Source of the DNA: Azolla caroliniana
Lineage: Eukaryota; Polypodiophyta
Assembly: GCA_043228905.1 (NCBI GenBank)
Contig: JBHGNT010000020.1
Location: forward strand, 1,550,001 to 1,614,000
Reading direction: 5' to 3'
Length of the DNA stretch: 64,000 nucleotides
The position numbers were made by a program, and so were the translations under genes. This document shows, in pieces, positions 40,800-52,668 of the stretch. How positions within the stretch are numbered: position 1 is the stretch's first letter; the number at the start of each line of letters is the position of its first letter. The notes under the pieces are model-generated. The model was given only the letters and a program-made list of their open reading frames with translations. It made no database searches and was not told the DNA's origin.

Positions 40800-41740
40800 T
40801 CCCTTTTCAAATGTGTGTGTTTCCAAACGTTTTCAAATGTATGTTTGCACGAACATGTTTATTGCTTTCTATGGATGGTAATATTATTTTAAGTGTGTTA
40901 TAAAAAACATATAATATAAATATATTATTAACACACTTCATAGTACATACATATATTTATATGACAATATATGATGTATATGACATAGAAAATAGAATTT
41001 TAGCATTTCATTTTATATGTATAATTTGTAGGTGCCTTTCACATGAAAATAGAAATTTAAACTTTATATGTCACTTGATATACATTTTTATTAGGTGTAT
41101 GTTTTTGACGGGCATGACACTTGTCAAATTTTTTGCCCACAAGCATCTCAACATGTCATATTGTTATTATATCTAGAATGGATCTTGTTTCCATAACATA
41201 ACACATCCCAATGAAAAATGTAGAACATGTATTGTGTATGCTCCAAACAAAATTACATGCAGGCTTTCATGTTTAATCAACTAATGCTTTTCACTCTTTA
41301 TCTACAATTACAAGCTTGTTAAATGTTACTATCTTCACTTTTAAAGAAACAAATTACATGTCTTTTGAAATATAATGAGAAGTTGATTAATTATGAGAAT
41401 CATACTTCTATAGGAGGATCCAACATGTGAATGGTGAGTAGGAGCTTATGAGGAATGGAAATTTTATTCAGCACACCAAAGTCCCATGTTTCTTGTAGAC
41501 CAAGAGTTATAGTTTTACTATGGAAAACTACATATAGTGCTACTATTGAACATTGGGTCAGACTCTCAACTCTTCAGTGACCTTGCATTTTGTGAAAATT
41601 TTAGAGGAAAACGTCAATCAACTTCCCAGAGTTGTCAAAGCATGTCATTTGCGATTGAAATACTGAAACCTTAAATGAGCGCATTGCAAGGTTATTTGTC
41701 AAATATATGGCATAAAACAACTAGTGGAATTTGGTTTTAC
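40800..41740. other. AT-rich stretch, nothing recognised
   Basis: No coding, RNA or repeat structure could be supported here. Confidence 0.5.
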
Positions 41741-41747
41741 ATACACC

Positions 41748-41772
41748 TATATATATATATATATATATATAT
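41748..41772. repeat. AT microsatellite
   Basis: This is an uninterrupted TA run of about 25 bp. Confidence 0.9.
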
Positions 41773-41961
41773 GGGAGAGGAAGGTTCTTTGAGATGTTCT
41801 AGTGGATTGTTTTGTTACTCCCCTCTAGAGGAACACATTGTCGGTTACTACTCCCGAGTAGCCGAATCAAGGTATTTTGCTATGAAGGAGAGGTAGGTTT
41901 CGGGATGTCCCACCGACACTGTACTTAGTCATATTTGGGACGTGAGCTAACTCTACGCAAA

Positions 41962-42502
41962 TGTTACCTAGTTATCTCACACTAGAAATAGTCCCCTCAA
42001 TTGTCCGCTCCGAACGACACTCGTCAATACAGACCGATTGCTTCGAGGCCCGAAAGGGATGCAAGGTATGGGTTTCTACCAAATCGGCTACCAGCAAGGC
42101 GTGCACAAGGTTTCATAGTAACATTAATACACTTAGAGACTTTAGATGTCAAAACACAGGGTTTCCCCACAAACACAGAATTATATTAATGATACAGAAC
42201 TATTACAAGGAGAAACCGATCGACTATCGGTTATGAATCTCGACTCTCTGAGAATATGCGTACCTCTTTGTCTCTCTCTCTCGTCTATCAATACCCCCTT
42301 ATATAAGACTCCATGCTTCCTATTTATGGGAAGCATGATCGGTTACAAAATGTTTACAAATCATTAATTGATTAGGCGTTATCGTACTGCCCTTCTTGGT
42401 TCTCGGTTAGCTCCACTTGTTTGTCTTTTTCTTGATTTGGTTCCGACTTGTGCTTGACCTTCTGTCCCTTTTCACAACTTTGGTCGTCCTACCCGGCCAA
42501 CA
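41962..42502 (-). repeat. LTR-like fragment with TATA box
   Basis: On the minus strand it begins TGTTGGCCGG and ends GGTAACA, with TATATAAG near 42300 followed by a CT-rich leader. No coding partner or target duplication was seen, so the limits are tentative. Confidence 0.3.
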
Positions 42503-42960
42503 TGTTTCCCCTTTGCATTATTGTAACTTAAAACACCAATGTACAACTTGTATGTAAGGCGCTTAAAGACAAGTTTGTATTTAGGATATTGAACACATAT
42601 ATCTTGTTTTTTCTACATACTAGATTGGTTGCTTTTGTGTTTGATGCATTTAGAAAGATAATGTATAATGTGAAGTTGTATACTAAAAGGGATATACAAA
42701 TTCATGATAAGTAGTTCCCTTATAATTCTCAATTCATTAGATAACGGAATGTCTTTCAAATACCACATATAGGTGGGTTTTGTAGGGTCACTGTACATTG
42801 GTGATATCTAACTTCTACTAAGATTGATTGAGGAACAACCAATAATAACATATTGAGAAGAAATGCAAGTTTTGTGAATTGTGCAAATGAAGAACATTCA
42901 ATGGTTAGTGGAGGCCAAAATGACACTTCACATTGGGCACCATCTAGCTTCTAAAGGTCG

Positions 42961-43398
42961 TGCTAGTTTGTAAACGATTACTTGCGGAAGCGTTAGAAAA
43001 CAGAGAAAGTAGGGAATACACAGAGTACACGGGAGAGACAGAGAGAGCAGAACGTAAAAGCTATATTCAAAACGATATAATCACTCTGTATTTACAACTG
43101 TGCTCAGTAACACTATTTATACAAGTCCTCGTGGGACTGACAAAAGTACCGCGTACTTCAATGCTCACACGAGCTTCTGACACTTACTGCGAAACTATAA
43201 TTGCCTAGTAGTCTAAACTAATACTAGGCTTCCGGTTACCGATTGGATCCGGCTAACCGGCTCCCCAGCTCACCGGCTCTGTTGCTTGCCGGCTCGGTTG
43301 CTCACGGCTTACCGATCCGTCTCACTTACCGATCCGTCTCGCTTGCGAGCTCAGGCTTATCCAGACAATCCGGCTCCAGTTGAGCTTGCCGCTCAACA
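42961..43398 (-). repeat. Probable solo LTR (copia-like)
   Basis: The minus strand runs from TGTTGAGCGG to AACTAGCA, with TATAAATAG at 43121-43113 and a GC-rich upstream part of repeated GCCGG motifs. The flanks GGTCG and TAGTT do not match. Confidence 0.45.
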
Positions 43399-43399
43399 T

Positions 43400-44735
43400 A
43401 GTTGCATAACATGTCATATTGTGGATTGCCACCTCAAGCGCCAAGATTAACTTTCTAAGACATTAACAACTATTTGCATCTACTCATGCAATCTAATAGA
43501 TTAGTTTCTACTCACTACATTTGTTTTCTTTACCTCTAAGATCGTGCCTTGCGTCATGTTCATTTTCGCATTGATGGCATGAAAATCAATAATGTGTTAA
43601 CCACAACTTTCGGAGTTTGTGAGTTTACCCTATTTACAAGCCATATAAGGGGTTTTCATATGTGAATTTCATATTTGTTTTGTAAGTATGAAACCATGAG
43701 AGTTGCTCCTCTTATCTCGCCAAAAATTCTTAAGTCACAACTAGTTTCTTTTCTTCATGTCGGAAACATCCATGGATATAGAGATTTCATTTATCCTTAC
43801 CTATGGAAAGATGAATTGAGCATATAAACATGTAACACACAAGATGCTCTTAAGAAAGCTAGGAATTCAATCAAATGCATGAATCTAGAGAGAGGAAACA
43901 AGAAAGTTATTGGAAACTAAACGTGTCATTATTGATTTCATAATAAACCAAAAACTTGCTAGTTATTTATTGGCATTGTAACATAATATAACATATCATC
44001 AATGTTATAGCATAAATTGATTTGAAACATGTGTTAGTTCTAGAAAGAAATTCATTTGATGTCTTTTAGGAATCAAGAGTCATGTGAAATAAGAGTTAGT
44101 TTTGAATGAGCACAAAGATAATAAAAAAATCTTTTCATTTTATGTGTATACGTAATGATTATATTTCAATGCATAATTTGTGATTTCCTTGAGCACACCA
44201 TGTATACATAGGAGTTTGTTTGCTCATATGAGGTAAAGATAGGTTTTATTATTGTCTCTAGACACCCCAAGTATGATCTCTCGACGAAAGATAAACATTT
44301 TCCCGTTGTGTGAGTTGATCAGTGATTTTTGATGTTCAAGAATCTTATTAATTGGATGCGCCAATTGTTAATGCATATTGTCACCAAAAGAGAAATGTTT
44401 AAGGGATAGACATGGGTTGAAGATGGAAGTAAAGCAAACTCAAATGTGATCAAAGGTGGAGAGAAAACCAAAAACTCAAAAAGTCGTTCATAGGAACTAT
44501 TCATCGAAGCATTGAAGAGTTATCCTTATGATACTCTCAAATGTTCTTTGATAAACGCTTAATGCATGTAATGCAATGATCCCCCATAGCGGACTATCAT
44601 GCTTTGCAAGAATGCCTCGTTTGAGTGATAGTGGATTGTAAAAATGCATTTTTATGGCCCCTTTTACCATAGTTGATAAGTCAAAATGGGTAAAGTGTTG
44701 GTATTCCCACATGCAAATGCTACAAATAAGTGCAG
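43400..44735. other. Gene-free stretch
   Basis: AT-rich sequence with only short open frames and no recognised features. Confidence 0.5.
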
Positions 44736-44739
44736 ATTT

Positions 44740-45165
44740 TGTGTGTTATGGGATACAAGTCATAAGAGGTTCGGATGGGTGTGTATGAACACCCCTACTA
44801 TGAAAAAACTTTGTTTTAAATTGAAGTGGGAGACATTTGCAAGTCATTGCTTTTGATGCGGTGAATGGGGCCACTTTATTGCAAAATGTCAATGTCATAA
44901 TCCTTTGGCTTTGGAGGTTCCTAATGAAGGGAATGGTAAGAAAGGAGTTCGAAGAGATGTTATGGATGAAGGAACATCATCTAGAGCATCTACAAGAGAC
45001 AAATTGCAATCTATGGGACGAGGCCTAGACCATGGGAAGATCGACTTGGGTTCTCTCAAATTTATGACTTTGGTATATGATGCAAAACATAGAAGCCAAC
45101 AATCAAAGAAATATTGGACAGTGCTTTGGGAAACATATTGTGACCTTATAATCTTATTGATTTGA
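44740..45165 (+). pseudogene. Retroelement gag or LINE ORF1 remnant with broken zinc knuckle
   Basis: A frame reads Cys-Phe-stop-Cys-Gly-Glu-Trp-Gly-His-x4-Cys around 44850-44890. This is a CCHC knuckle whose third position is TGA. It continues open to 45165 with a charged C-terminal part. Neither LTR nor RT is adjacent. Confidence 0.5.
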
Positions 45166-45398
45166 AAGCATGAATTCCCTTCCCAAGTTATGTGTAAAAG
45201 AAATACATTATAGATTTCTTTCTCAAGCAAAGGTAAATCACCTTATGAATTTGGCTTATGTTGTTGCATATGCTTCTTTATGAACACAAACAAGGTATAG
45301 TACACATATGTATATGATGTCAAATCTTGAGCATTATTAGGTCGATTGGATTAAGAGAGATGTTGACCCAAATCCAACCCCAGTCCCTCGTATTAGAT

Positions 45399-46418
45399 TC
45401 ATTCTTGCTTTGCAATCACACTACCCTCCCAATGTTGTTGAGCATCTAGCTCTGGGACAACTTTGGGGGTCTTCCTATGCCGATGTTGTTGAGCATCTAG
45501 CTTTAGGACAACTTTGGGGGCCTTCCTATCAAGAAAGACCACGAATGGCCATATGACGACATCAATCACTAAGATCACGATCCATGCCCCCATGCCGCTA
45601 CACCCACCCCTCCAGAGATGGATCCCGACAAACGCCAACGAGGCTACGACCATAAAACCTAATCGGGTGATTTTACACAAGCGGACCCACATCCTCCTTG
45701 TGTATCGGGGCACAAAAGGCACCCGAACATTGGTGTGGAAAGAGACCGAAATGATATAGGTGCCGGTGTGGGCGAGTAGCATCAAGATTTGCAAAGAGTG
45801 CGAGAATTGGAGCCAAAGGAAACACGAGAAGACCATGGTGATGTTCCTCGACACATGCTTGGCGGTCAATGTCCCCTTGCAGAGGAGGGTTACGAAAGTG
45901 CCGAGGAATGTGTACAATTTGCTTAGGTAGAATGTGTAGGTCCAGAAGAAGACTCGGCCCGCGGGCCGTGTGCCCACGGGGAAGCACGCGAGCCACCCGA
46001 GACGGGACTTGGATCGACTCCATAGCCACCGGGTCTCTTCCATCTCTACCCATGCTGATTGCGCACACCCGACAAACATGACCAATGATCCCAACAACAA
46101 TGTGAGGCGATAGAGGGCCGGGAGCGGGCCGAGCGGGATGGGCTGCGTCCTCCTATTCATCCCTAGCTTCACAATTTGTATCATGGCAAGGTATGTGAGT
46201 ATGGAGAGGATGAGGAAGAGCCAAGAGGAGCCCCAAGCATTGTGATCCCAACGGAAATCGGCCACAATCGGATGGTGGGCACACCAATACCGGAGAGCCG
46301 AATACATGATCTTGATCTTGTTGTGATGATGATGATGATGATCACCACCACCACCATCATTGCTTCTGTGATAGATCTGGTGTGTTGGTACAAAACTTTG
46401 GGACCTCTTCTCAGCCAT
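45399..46418 (-). CDS. ELO-family elongase-like protein lacking all catalytic motifs (339 aa)
   Basis: Plant ELO proteins are ER-membrane condensing enzymes for very-long-chain fatty acids. This intronless frame aligns with them along its length. The N-terminus reads SALRYWCAHHPIVADFRW; several membrane segments follow; FFWTYTFYLSK is at about 157-167, SCFLWL at about 198-203 and GGCSGMGAW at about 271-279. The catalytic signatures are gone. KxxExxDT reads KLYTFLGT (167-174), HxxHH reads HVSRN (188-192), the HxxMYxYY region reads HTGTYIIS (217-224), and the QxxQ region reads CKITRLG (248-254). The frame itself is intact, with a six-His run at 27-32 and a duplicated C-terminal segment. It is either a pseudoenzyme or a gene losing constraint. 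The start is the first ATG, at 46418. Confidence 0.8.
   Translation of the reverse strand: MAEKRSQSFVPTHQIYHRSNDGGGGDHHHHHHNKIKIMYSALRYWCAHHPIVADFRWDHNAWGSSWLFLILSILTYLAMIQIVKLGMNRRTQPIPLGPLPALYRLTLLLGSLVMFVGCAQSAWVEMEETRWLWSRSKSRLGWLACFPVGTRPAGRVFFWTYTFYLSKLYTFLGTFVTLLCKGTLTAKHVSRNITMVFSCFLWLQFSHSLQILMLLAHTGTYIISVSFHTNVRVPFVPRYTRRMWVRLCKITRLGFMVVASLAFVGIHLWRGGCSGMGAWIVILVIDVVIWPFVVFLDRKAPKVVLKLDAQQHRHRKTPKVVPELDAQQHWEGSVIAKQE
45432..45533 (-). repeat. 51-bp in-frame tandem duplication at the end of the ELO-like gene
   Basis: 45432-45482 and 45483-45533 are near-identical. The period of 17 codons duplicates a PKVV...LDAQQH segment in the C-terminal tail without breaking the frame. Confidence 0.9.
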
Positions 46419-46439
46419 AGCCAGGGCATCTAAGGGGCA

Positions 46440-48520
46440 AACTTGTGGCTCTGAATTTATTGCTTTTTAAGAAACTCTAAAGGAAGCCCCACCCCCTCTC
46501 TTTTCTTTGGTAATTTATGTGTATGCTATACTCTCTTGCATCTCATATTTTGAACTTTCAACATTATATAGCATTAGCACAAGAATGTTCTTTTCTTTTT
46601 ATTCTTCTACTTTTGCTTGTGGGTCAAGTCTTTTTGTCGGCATCTCCGAATCGCTAGGGTTTTGATCGTTGTTTCCAAATTTGTTCGGCTTTCGATCGCC
46701 ATCTTATGTTTCATATCGGTGCGAGTTTGTGTAGTCAAGAGTGTCATGTTTTTTCTTTTCTTCATTCACCCCCCTCGATCGTTATGAGTTAGTTATATGA
46801 ATCGATGACTAGCTTTCAAGCTCCTTGAAAGTTGACATCTCTCTCCCTCCCCCCATGTGTCTTGTTGACAATATTTTATTTTCTCGCCTAGTCAGAAACC
46901 CCCTAGTGCTTTGGATGGTGGCCTGTGTTTTTTTCCGGAAAACATAATCTTTATGTGGAGAAACATGTTTTTTGTGTTGCCTTCATAATAAAGTAGAATG
47001 ATTTTGGCCAAAAATCCATATTCAGCTTGTAAAAAGAGGGGTTTTTTTGAACCCAATGTTGTTGACGGTAATTCCTTGCTTGATATAGATGCTAAATGTG
47101 GTTGGATTGCTGAAGCTACATGAGTGTTCAATAGTGACATATGTTGCGATATTCTGTGTAATAGTAGACTATTTTGTATATTGCCTTTGGCCACTTTAAG
47201 TTTAATACTTGACTTCTCATCCGGGGATTATGGGTTTCAGCCCCACCTAGCGTCATAATATTCCTACAGGCTACAACAATGATAATAAAATCTTCGTATA
47301 TACATTATTTTACTTCTTGTTGTTTTTTTCGATTTTGTTATGTTTCTTTTTTACAATTTAATTTTGTCCGTTCTCTATCTTTGTTTCTTCTTGAGAAATT
47401 TGTTATAGTATTTTGTTAGGAGCGAGTTTGTGAAAGAAGGGGGTGAGACAAATTGTTCAAACTGAAGGGTTAAGTTTCAAAACATTTTATTCACATACAC
47501 GTTTGGACCATAGTCCACACTAGCTACACATGTTTTCTTGTGCTTTTATTTCAAGCCAAGTTGACAATCCCTAAATGTGCATCACATTGTCATTTGACTT
47601 TGAGTTCCATCCACTCCTTCAATATTCTGCGTCAACATCAGATTTCATAGCTCCACTTTTAAGCATTCTTAATATAGGCCACTAAGAGAGGCATCCAAAT
47701 TGTCACATTCAACTTTGAATCCAAAATATCACGTCTCATCTACACTTCGATGGAGTCAATCAATATCCCATAAGGATGGGAAAGAAAATCAAGCTCCATG
47801 GTTAACATCACTGGTGACACAAGGTTTCTTTGTCAAGTGTCTTAAATCTTCATTGATATCAATGTAAACAATAAAGTTCAATGGCAAGAGGTAATGTTTG
47901 TGCTTTTCACAACATGGACATTCATAACTCTATGTTCGACCCAAGTTAGTTCCTTTGCTTGCTTGAAAAGTCTACAAACAGTCGAATCCAATCCATGATC
48001 AGTTTGCTACCCACCCAATAAACGAATCATATGACATGCTTCTACTCCCATGGGCATGGTGCCAATGTTTCACAATGGCATTGTTACTAGATTGTGGATA
48101 ACCTTACCATATTCATTCATTTCAAAGTGTTTTTAGAGCCCATATAGTAGTGAACATATGAGCATCGACTCACAATGATTAAACGCACTGACAATAGACA
48201 ATCTATGGGGGAACAAAGGGACAAAGAGTCAAGAATGTTGTGACAGGAGCCTAGCAAGCCTAATCAGTCCCTAGGCATATTTCACATCTAGAGAGCAACT
48301 AAAAAGCTTTTCGTATTTCCTCTATGTTTCCTGCCTATCATAGAGACCAACGATAAAGAGAAAAAGAAGAAGGAAAATGCCATGGTGAGGGTAGGTCTTA
48401 TCTACCCCCACTTGGAGACAGAAGTAACCGACAATAGATATAGTTGCTGAGGAGCACCATGCATATATCATTATGTGGGGGCGAGCAAGGGTAATTTTGG
48501 AGTTAATGAGAATATTAGGG
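46440..48520. other. Gene-free stretch with one SINE-like head
   Basis: At about 47190-47265 a GGTTTCAGCCCC B-box-like sequence follows an A-box-like stretch. The rest shows nothing recognisable, although long AT-rich low-complexity parts occur. Confidence 0.45.
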
Positions 48521-48540
48521 GCATTTGGGTGAAATAAATA

Positions 48541-48580
48541 AGAAGAGGAGGAAGAAGAAGAAGAAGAAGAAGAAGAAGAG
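48541..48580 (+). repeat. GAA/GAG microsatellite in the PPR gene leader
   Basis: AAG-type triplets run to about 20 bp before the first ATG of the PPR gene. They are open in frame and would code Lys residues if an upstream non-ATG start were used. Confidence 0.85.
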
Positions 48581-48599
48581 ACAACATACAGATGAGATA

Positions 48600-50306
48600 A
48601 TGAGATGGATCCCCCCAAGAACAGAGTTCTCAACCAACAAAATTAGGGAATCCATCAAAACATCAGACTATGTCCAGATAGAAACATCTTTGGTCCCCAA
48701 TCGCGAAGAAAAGTATGTCTCTCTTCTCCGCCGCTGTGCACGATCGAGAGTTATCGATGCCGGGAAACTCATCCATGCCCACGTGGACAACACATTCCAG
48801 AAAGGAAGGAAAAGCTCAACCCTCAATTACACTCTCTTTTGTATGTATGCCAAGTGTGGTAACTTGGCCGAAATGCGATCGGCATTCGATGCCATAGAAC
48901 GGCCAAGTGTTGTGGCTTGGACCTCATTGATCAATGAATATGTTAAGAATAGAGATATGGTTCAAGAAGCTGTGGCATTATATCACAGAATGATTCAAGA
49001 AGGTGTCAACCCTAACCATGTCACTTACCTTTGTGTTCTAAAAGCTTGTACTTTTCTTGGGTTTATTGATCATGGAAAATATGTCCATGTGAATGTGAGT
49101 GTGAACTCGTCGGGATCCGAACTTGTGTTGGGAAATGCACTTATCGATATGTATGCAAAATGTGGGGATGTTGAAATGGCACAAATTGAGTTTAACCAAA
49201 TGTATGATCGAACTGTCGTTTCGTGGAACTCATTGATCTCTGGCTATGTTAAGAACCATGAATATGAGCATGCTTTTTCTCTATTTTTGGGTATGAAGCA
49301 AGGAGGTATCGAACCTGATCCGATAACGTTTTTGAGTGTTCTCAAAATGTGTGCAAGCAAGAAAGATTTAGGACATGGTAAACTGGCACATTCGGGTATC
49401 TTAAAAGGTGGTTTCGAGGAGATTGTATTTGTAGAGAATGCTCTAGTAGACATGTATTGCAAGTGTGAAAGCTTAGAAGACGCAAAAAGAGTCTTTGGGA
49501 GAATAAAGAAACCACATGTAGGTGCTTGGAATGCATTGATTAGTGGATGTGCTGAGCTCAGCTTTCCCGAAGAAGCTATCAAAAATTTCAAAGAAATGAA
49601 GTGTAAAACCCTTGAACTCAGCAAGGTCACATTCTTAAGTGTTTTGAAAGCATCGAGTGTTCTTGCGGCTCTAGATCTAGGGTGTGAAATACATGAACTT
49701 ATCAAGAGAAACAGGCTCGAAACAGATCTCTTTGTTGCTAGCAATCTTGTGGATATGTATGCAAAATGTGGTAATCTAGAGGAAGCAAGGAAAGTGTTCG
49801 ACAAGATGTCTTCTCGTAGCTTGGTCACTTGGAACACATTGATATCAGGATATGCACTTCATGGAGAAGCTAAAGAGGCCTTCAGACTTTCTTGGAGAAT
49901 GGAGAAGAAAGAAAGAGTGGATTTGAACCACGTTACACTTGTCGGACTCCTTTTTGCCTGTAGTCATGCTGGTCTTGTTGAGGAAGGGTATAAATGTTTC
50001 GAAACCGTATGTAGAGGGTATGCTGTTCAACCTTTGATGGAGCACTATTGTTGTATAGTGGATGTTCTAGGTCGTGCTGGTTGCCTTGATGATGCTTTTT
50101 ATGTCATTCAAAACATGCCTTTCGAGCCAAATGCGGCAATTTGGAAGGCTTTTCTTGGAGCTTGTAAAACTTGTTATGATATAGATTTGGCCAAATATGT
50201 TGTTGACTCTTTGGAACCGCAAGATAATGCAACTTATGTACTCTTGTCGAACATCTTTGCAGCCGGTAGTGGGTGGGAAGACATCCTTGGTGATTCAGAA
50301 GTGTGA
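48600..50306 (+). CDS. PLS-class pentatricopeptide repeat protein, ending inside the E region (568 aa)
   Basis: PPR proteins bind organelle RNA sequence-specifically. This intronless frame has about a dozen P, L and S repeats. Recurrent landmarks are N(A/T)L(I/V)DMYAKCG, VV(S/A)W(N/T)SLISGY and GxxPxxxTFLSVLKAC. The S-E junction is recognisable (MPFEPNAAIWKAFLGAC then YVLLSNIFAAGSGW). It then diverges and stops at 50304-50306, whereas E/DYW proteins continue for 30 or more residues with a K-x-P-G-x-S-W-I segment. The E+ and DYW parts are therefore absent. The start is the first in-frame ATG. Organelle targeting is expected for the family but the presequence is not distinctive. It is probably functional as a shortened E-type protein, or recently truncated. 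Confidence 0.88.
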   Translation: MRWIPPRTEFSTNKIRESIKTSDYVQIETSLVPNREEKYVSLLRRCARSRVIDAGKLIHAHVDNTFQKGRKSSTLNYTLFCMYAKCGNLAEMRSAFDAIERPSVVAWTSLINEYVKNRDMVQEAVALYHRMIQEGVNPNHVTYLCVLKACTFLGFIDHGKYVHVNVSVNSSGSELVLGNALIDMYAKCGDVEMAQIEFNQMYDRTVVSWNSLISGYVKNHEYEHAFSLFLGMKQGGIEPDPITFLSVLKMCASKKDLGHGKLAHSGILKGGFEEIVFVENALVDMYCKCESLEDAKRVFGRIKKPHVGAWNALISGCAELSFPEEAIKNFKEMKCKTLELSKVTFLSVLKASSVLAALDLGCEIHELIKRNRLETDLFVASNLVDMYAKCGNLEEARKVFDKMSSRSLVTWNTLISGYALHGEAKEAFRLSWRMEKKERVDLNHVTLVGLLFACSHAGLVEEGYKCFETVCRGYAVQPLMEHYCCIVDVLGRAGCLDDAFYVIQNMPFEPNAAIWKAFLGACKTCYDIDLAKYVVDSLEPQDNATYVLLSNIFAAGSGWEDILGDSEV

Positions 50307-50447
50307 AGAGAATAGTAAGGACATGGAAATTCTGAACGAACAAAAGATTTATTAATGCCGCTTTAAAGTGGAGACCGATGAGCAACAAGAGTTACAAATG
50401 GATTTCTTAATGAGTCCAAAAATGTGAGGTTATAGGTTTCAAACTAG

Positions 50448-50740
50448 TGCGCATTCAGTATTTGTAAGAAGAAATTATTGGGGGATCATCTCCATCTCTA
50501 TTAATACCTGTGTAGTATTGTGGAGATGTGATTGGACAGTAGCACAAAAGAACATGAAATGCAAGGACAATCAAAATCTTTGCTTTCAGGTCAGAGAAGG
50601 TGCACGTTCAGTATTTGTAAAAAGAATTTATTGGGGGGTCTATCTCTATTAATACCGGTTTTGTTTTGTGGAGACGGAATTCATCGGTAGCACAAAAGAA
50701 CATAAAATGCGAGGAAGACCAAAATCTTTGCTTTTATGAC
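50448..50740 (+). repeat. Direct duplication downstream of the PPR gene, about 150-bp period
   Basis: A unit from TTCAGTATTTGTAA to CAAAATCTTTGCTTT occurs at about 50448-50590 and 50599-50740 with scattered substitutions. Confidence 0.75.
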
Positions 50741-50744
50741 GGAG

Positions 50745-52660
50745 AATGTTTTGAACCTAAAATAGCATCCCAATTACATAATCATCAAAGAGTTATTGAT
50801 GGACTGACCCTACAAGAGCAAAATGTCTAAAAGCAATAGCATATTCAGACATCTGTTGCTCCAAAGTTCTGGTCTGGGATTTATAAAGAGCCATCAATAG
50901 ATGCAAAAACATTATGTGTGATACCATGTGGTTTATCTACCATGTGATACCCATTATGTGATGGAGGGATCGTATAGCCATTAAATGAAGAAGTTATATG
51001 CTCCTATGATTGATACTCTACAAGTGGCTCGCCTTCTTTAACCATAACCATTGGTAACACTTGAGAATTTTCATGGAGCCGATTTGTGTTCTTTAATATA
51101 ACATTGTCTGTACAAAACACAAATTGAGTTCTTTTCGAGCATGGACAAGGAAATAAGTTTCCAAGCCTAGGTATGAGGAAAAGTTGTCTTTAAAGCTAAA
51201 GCTAAATCTCTGATGTTTCATTGGCTAGCACAATTGTTACACAGTTTTCGTACAAGGTTATTGTGTAATGCAATAATACACTGTGCAAAAAGAGTACTAA
51301 GTGTGAAACATTATTCGTAGAACCCTAAATCTTCAACATTTTCTTGGCCAGCTCAAACGCATCATGGTTTTTACAAGGTTACTGTATAATGCAATAATAA
51401 ACTCTCTGCAAAAAGAGTACTTACATGTCAAACATGATTCTTGGAACCCTACATCTTTTTTCAATTTCATTGCAACAAGGTTTTAACAAGGTTACCATGT
51501 AATGCAGTCATAAACTCTTGTGGGAAAAGACTCCTTACATATGAAACATGACCAACCTACTACAGAAAAGGGTCTCTTGTAATATAATACCTTTATGTGC
51601 ACACAACTTTAAATTTAATTCTGTAACATAATCATCTGACCCAGCAGGACAGCAAGTAATATTCCAATGCTCTAACACTGAAATAACCGTGTATATAGCA
51701 ACATAGACAACATACTCAAAGATAATACACACCTTACACAAAATCCTTGCTTATAAGAATGTAAATCTTGTACACTACTTAATGAAGACAGGAGTCCAAA
51801 TAGTGCAAATCTAACAGATTGCCTTGCAAGTGCTCAGCTTAGTAAACCTGAGCTAAGAGAAACAGAACAGGGCAAAATTAACACCTTGCAAATGTGAATC
51901 TTTGTAAATATAGACTCGTAAATGAAGACATGACTCCAATTTGAACAAAACTAACAGACTGCCTTACAAGTGTTGAGCTTAGGAAATCCAGAATAGAACA
52001 TGAAGGCAAGAATCCAACTTAGTTGACTGCATTACAAATGCAAATCTTCGTAAATATGGAGTGCTAACTAAATGAAGACAATACTCTGAATCTTGTGGAA
52101 CAAACAAACTGCAGTAATATATCACAGTTTCAGACAGACAGCAAGACAGCACATTTATAGGAGAATGAATATTATATCCTAATGTAATCTTAGTAATAGC
52201 ACAGAGGCACAAGACACCACATGATAATGTTATTCTCTCCAATGAATGTATCAATCAATCACAAAGAAATCAAGATGTTACCATCCTAACAATAAACTAA
52301 ATTCTAACATCATCCTTCCTTTAACAAATAAAATAATCTCCAATATAATGAATCATTGAAGAATTTGAGATTTTATCATCCTCTTTTCTTTCTTTCTGTC
52401 TAGTATGTTGCAAAATACCATGAAAGCTGAGACTTGCAGTACAGTGAAATTCACAATGCATGGATAGCCATCAAAAGAAAAAAATAAAACCATAATCAGA
52501 AACCAGAGAGACTAAACTAATAAAAGTGAAAAACTTGTTGAATCTCTCTAGTAGTAATGGCTCACTCTCTCTCACTCTCTCTCTCTCTAAGTCTGTTTGT
52601 CTTTAATCATATAACTCTTCACAAATCTCCAAACTTCTCTCTTTTATCTCTTCAATGAGG
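50745..52660. other. Intergenic stretch before the ribosomal protein gene's 3' end
   Basis: Several short AT-rich segments resembling GTTACTGTATAATGCAATAATA recur around 51250-51520, suggesting old local duplications. No gene is seen. Confidence 0.5.
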
Positions 52661-52668
52661 TGAGCCCA

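Noticed and set aside
41675-42367. Small coding frames around 41.7-42.4 kb
   Set aside because: They overlap an LTR-like region with a TATA box on the opposite strand and contain no domain signatures.
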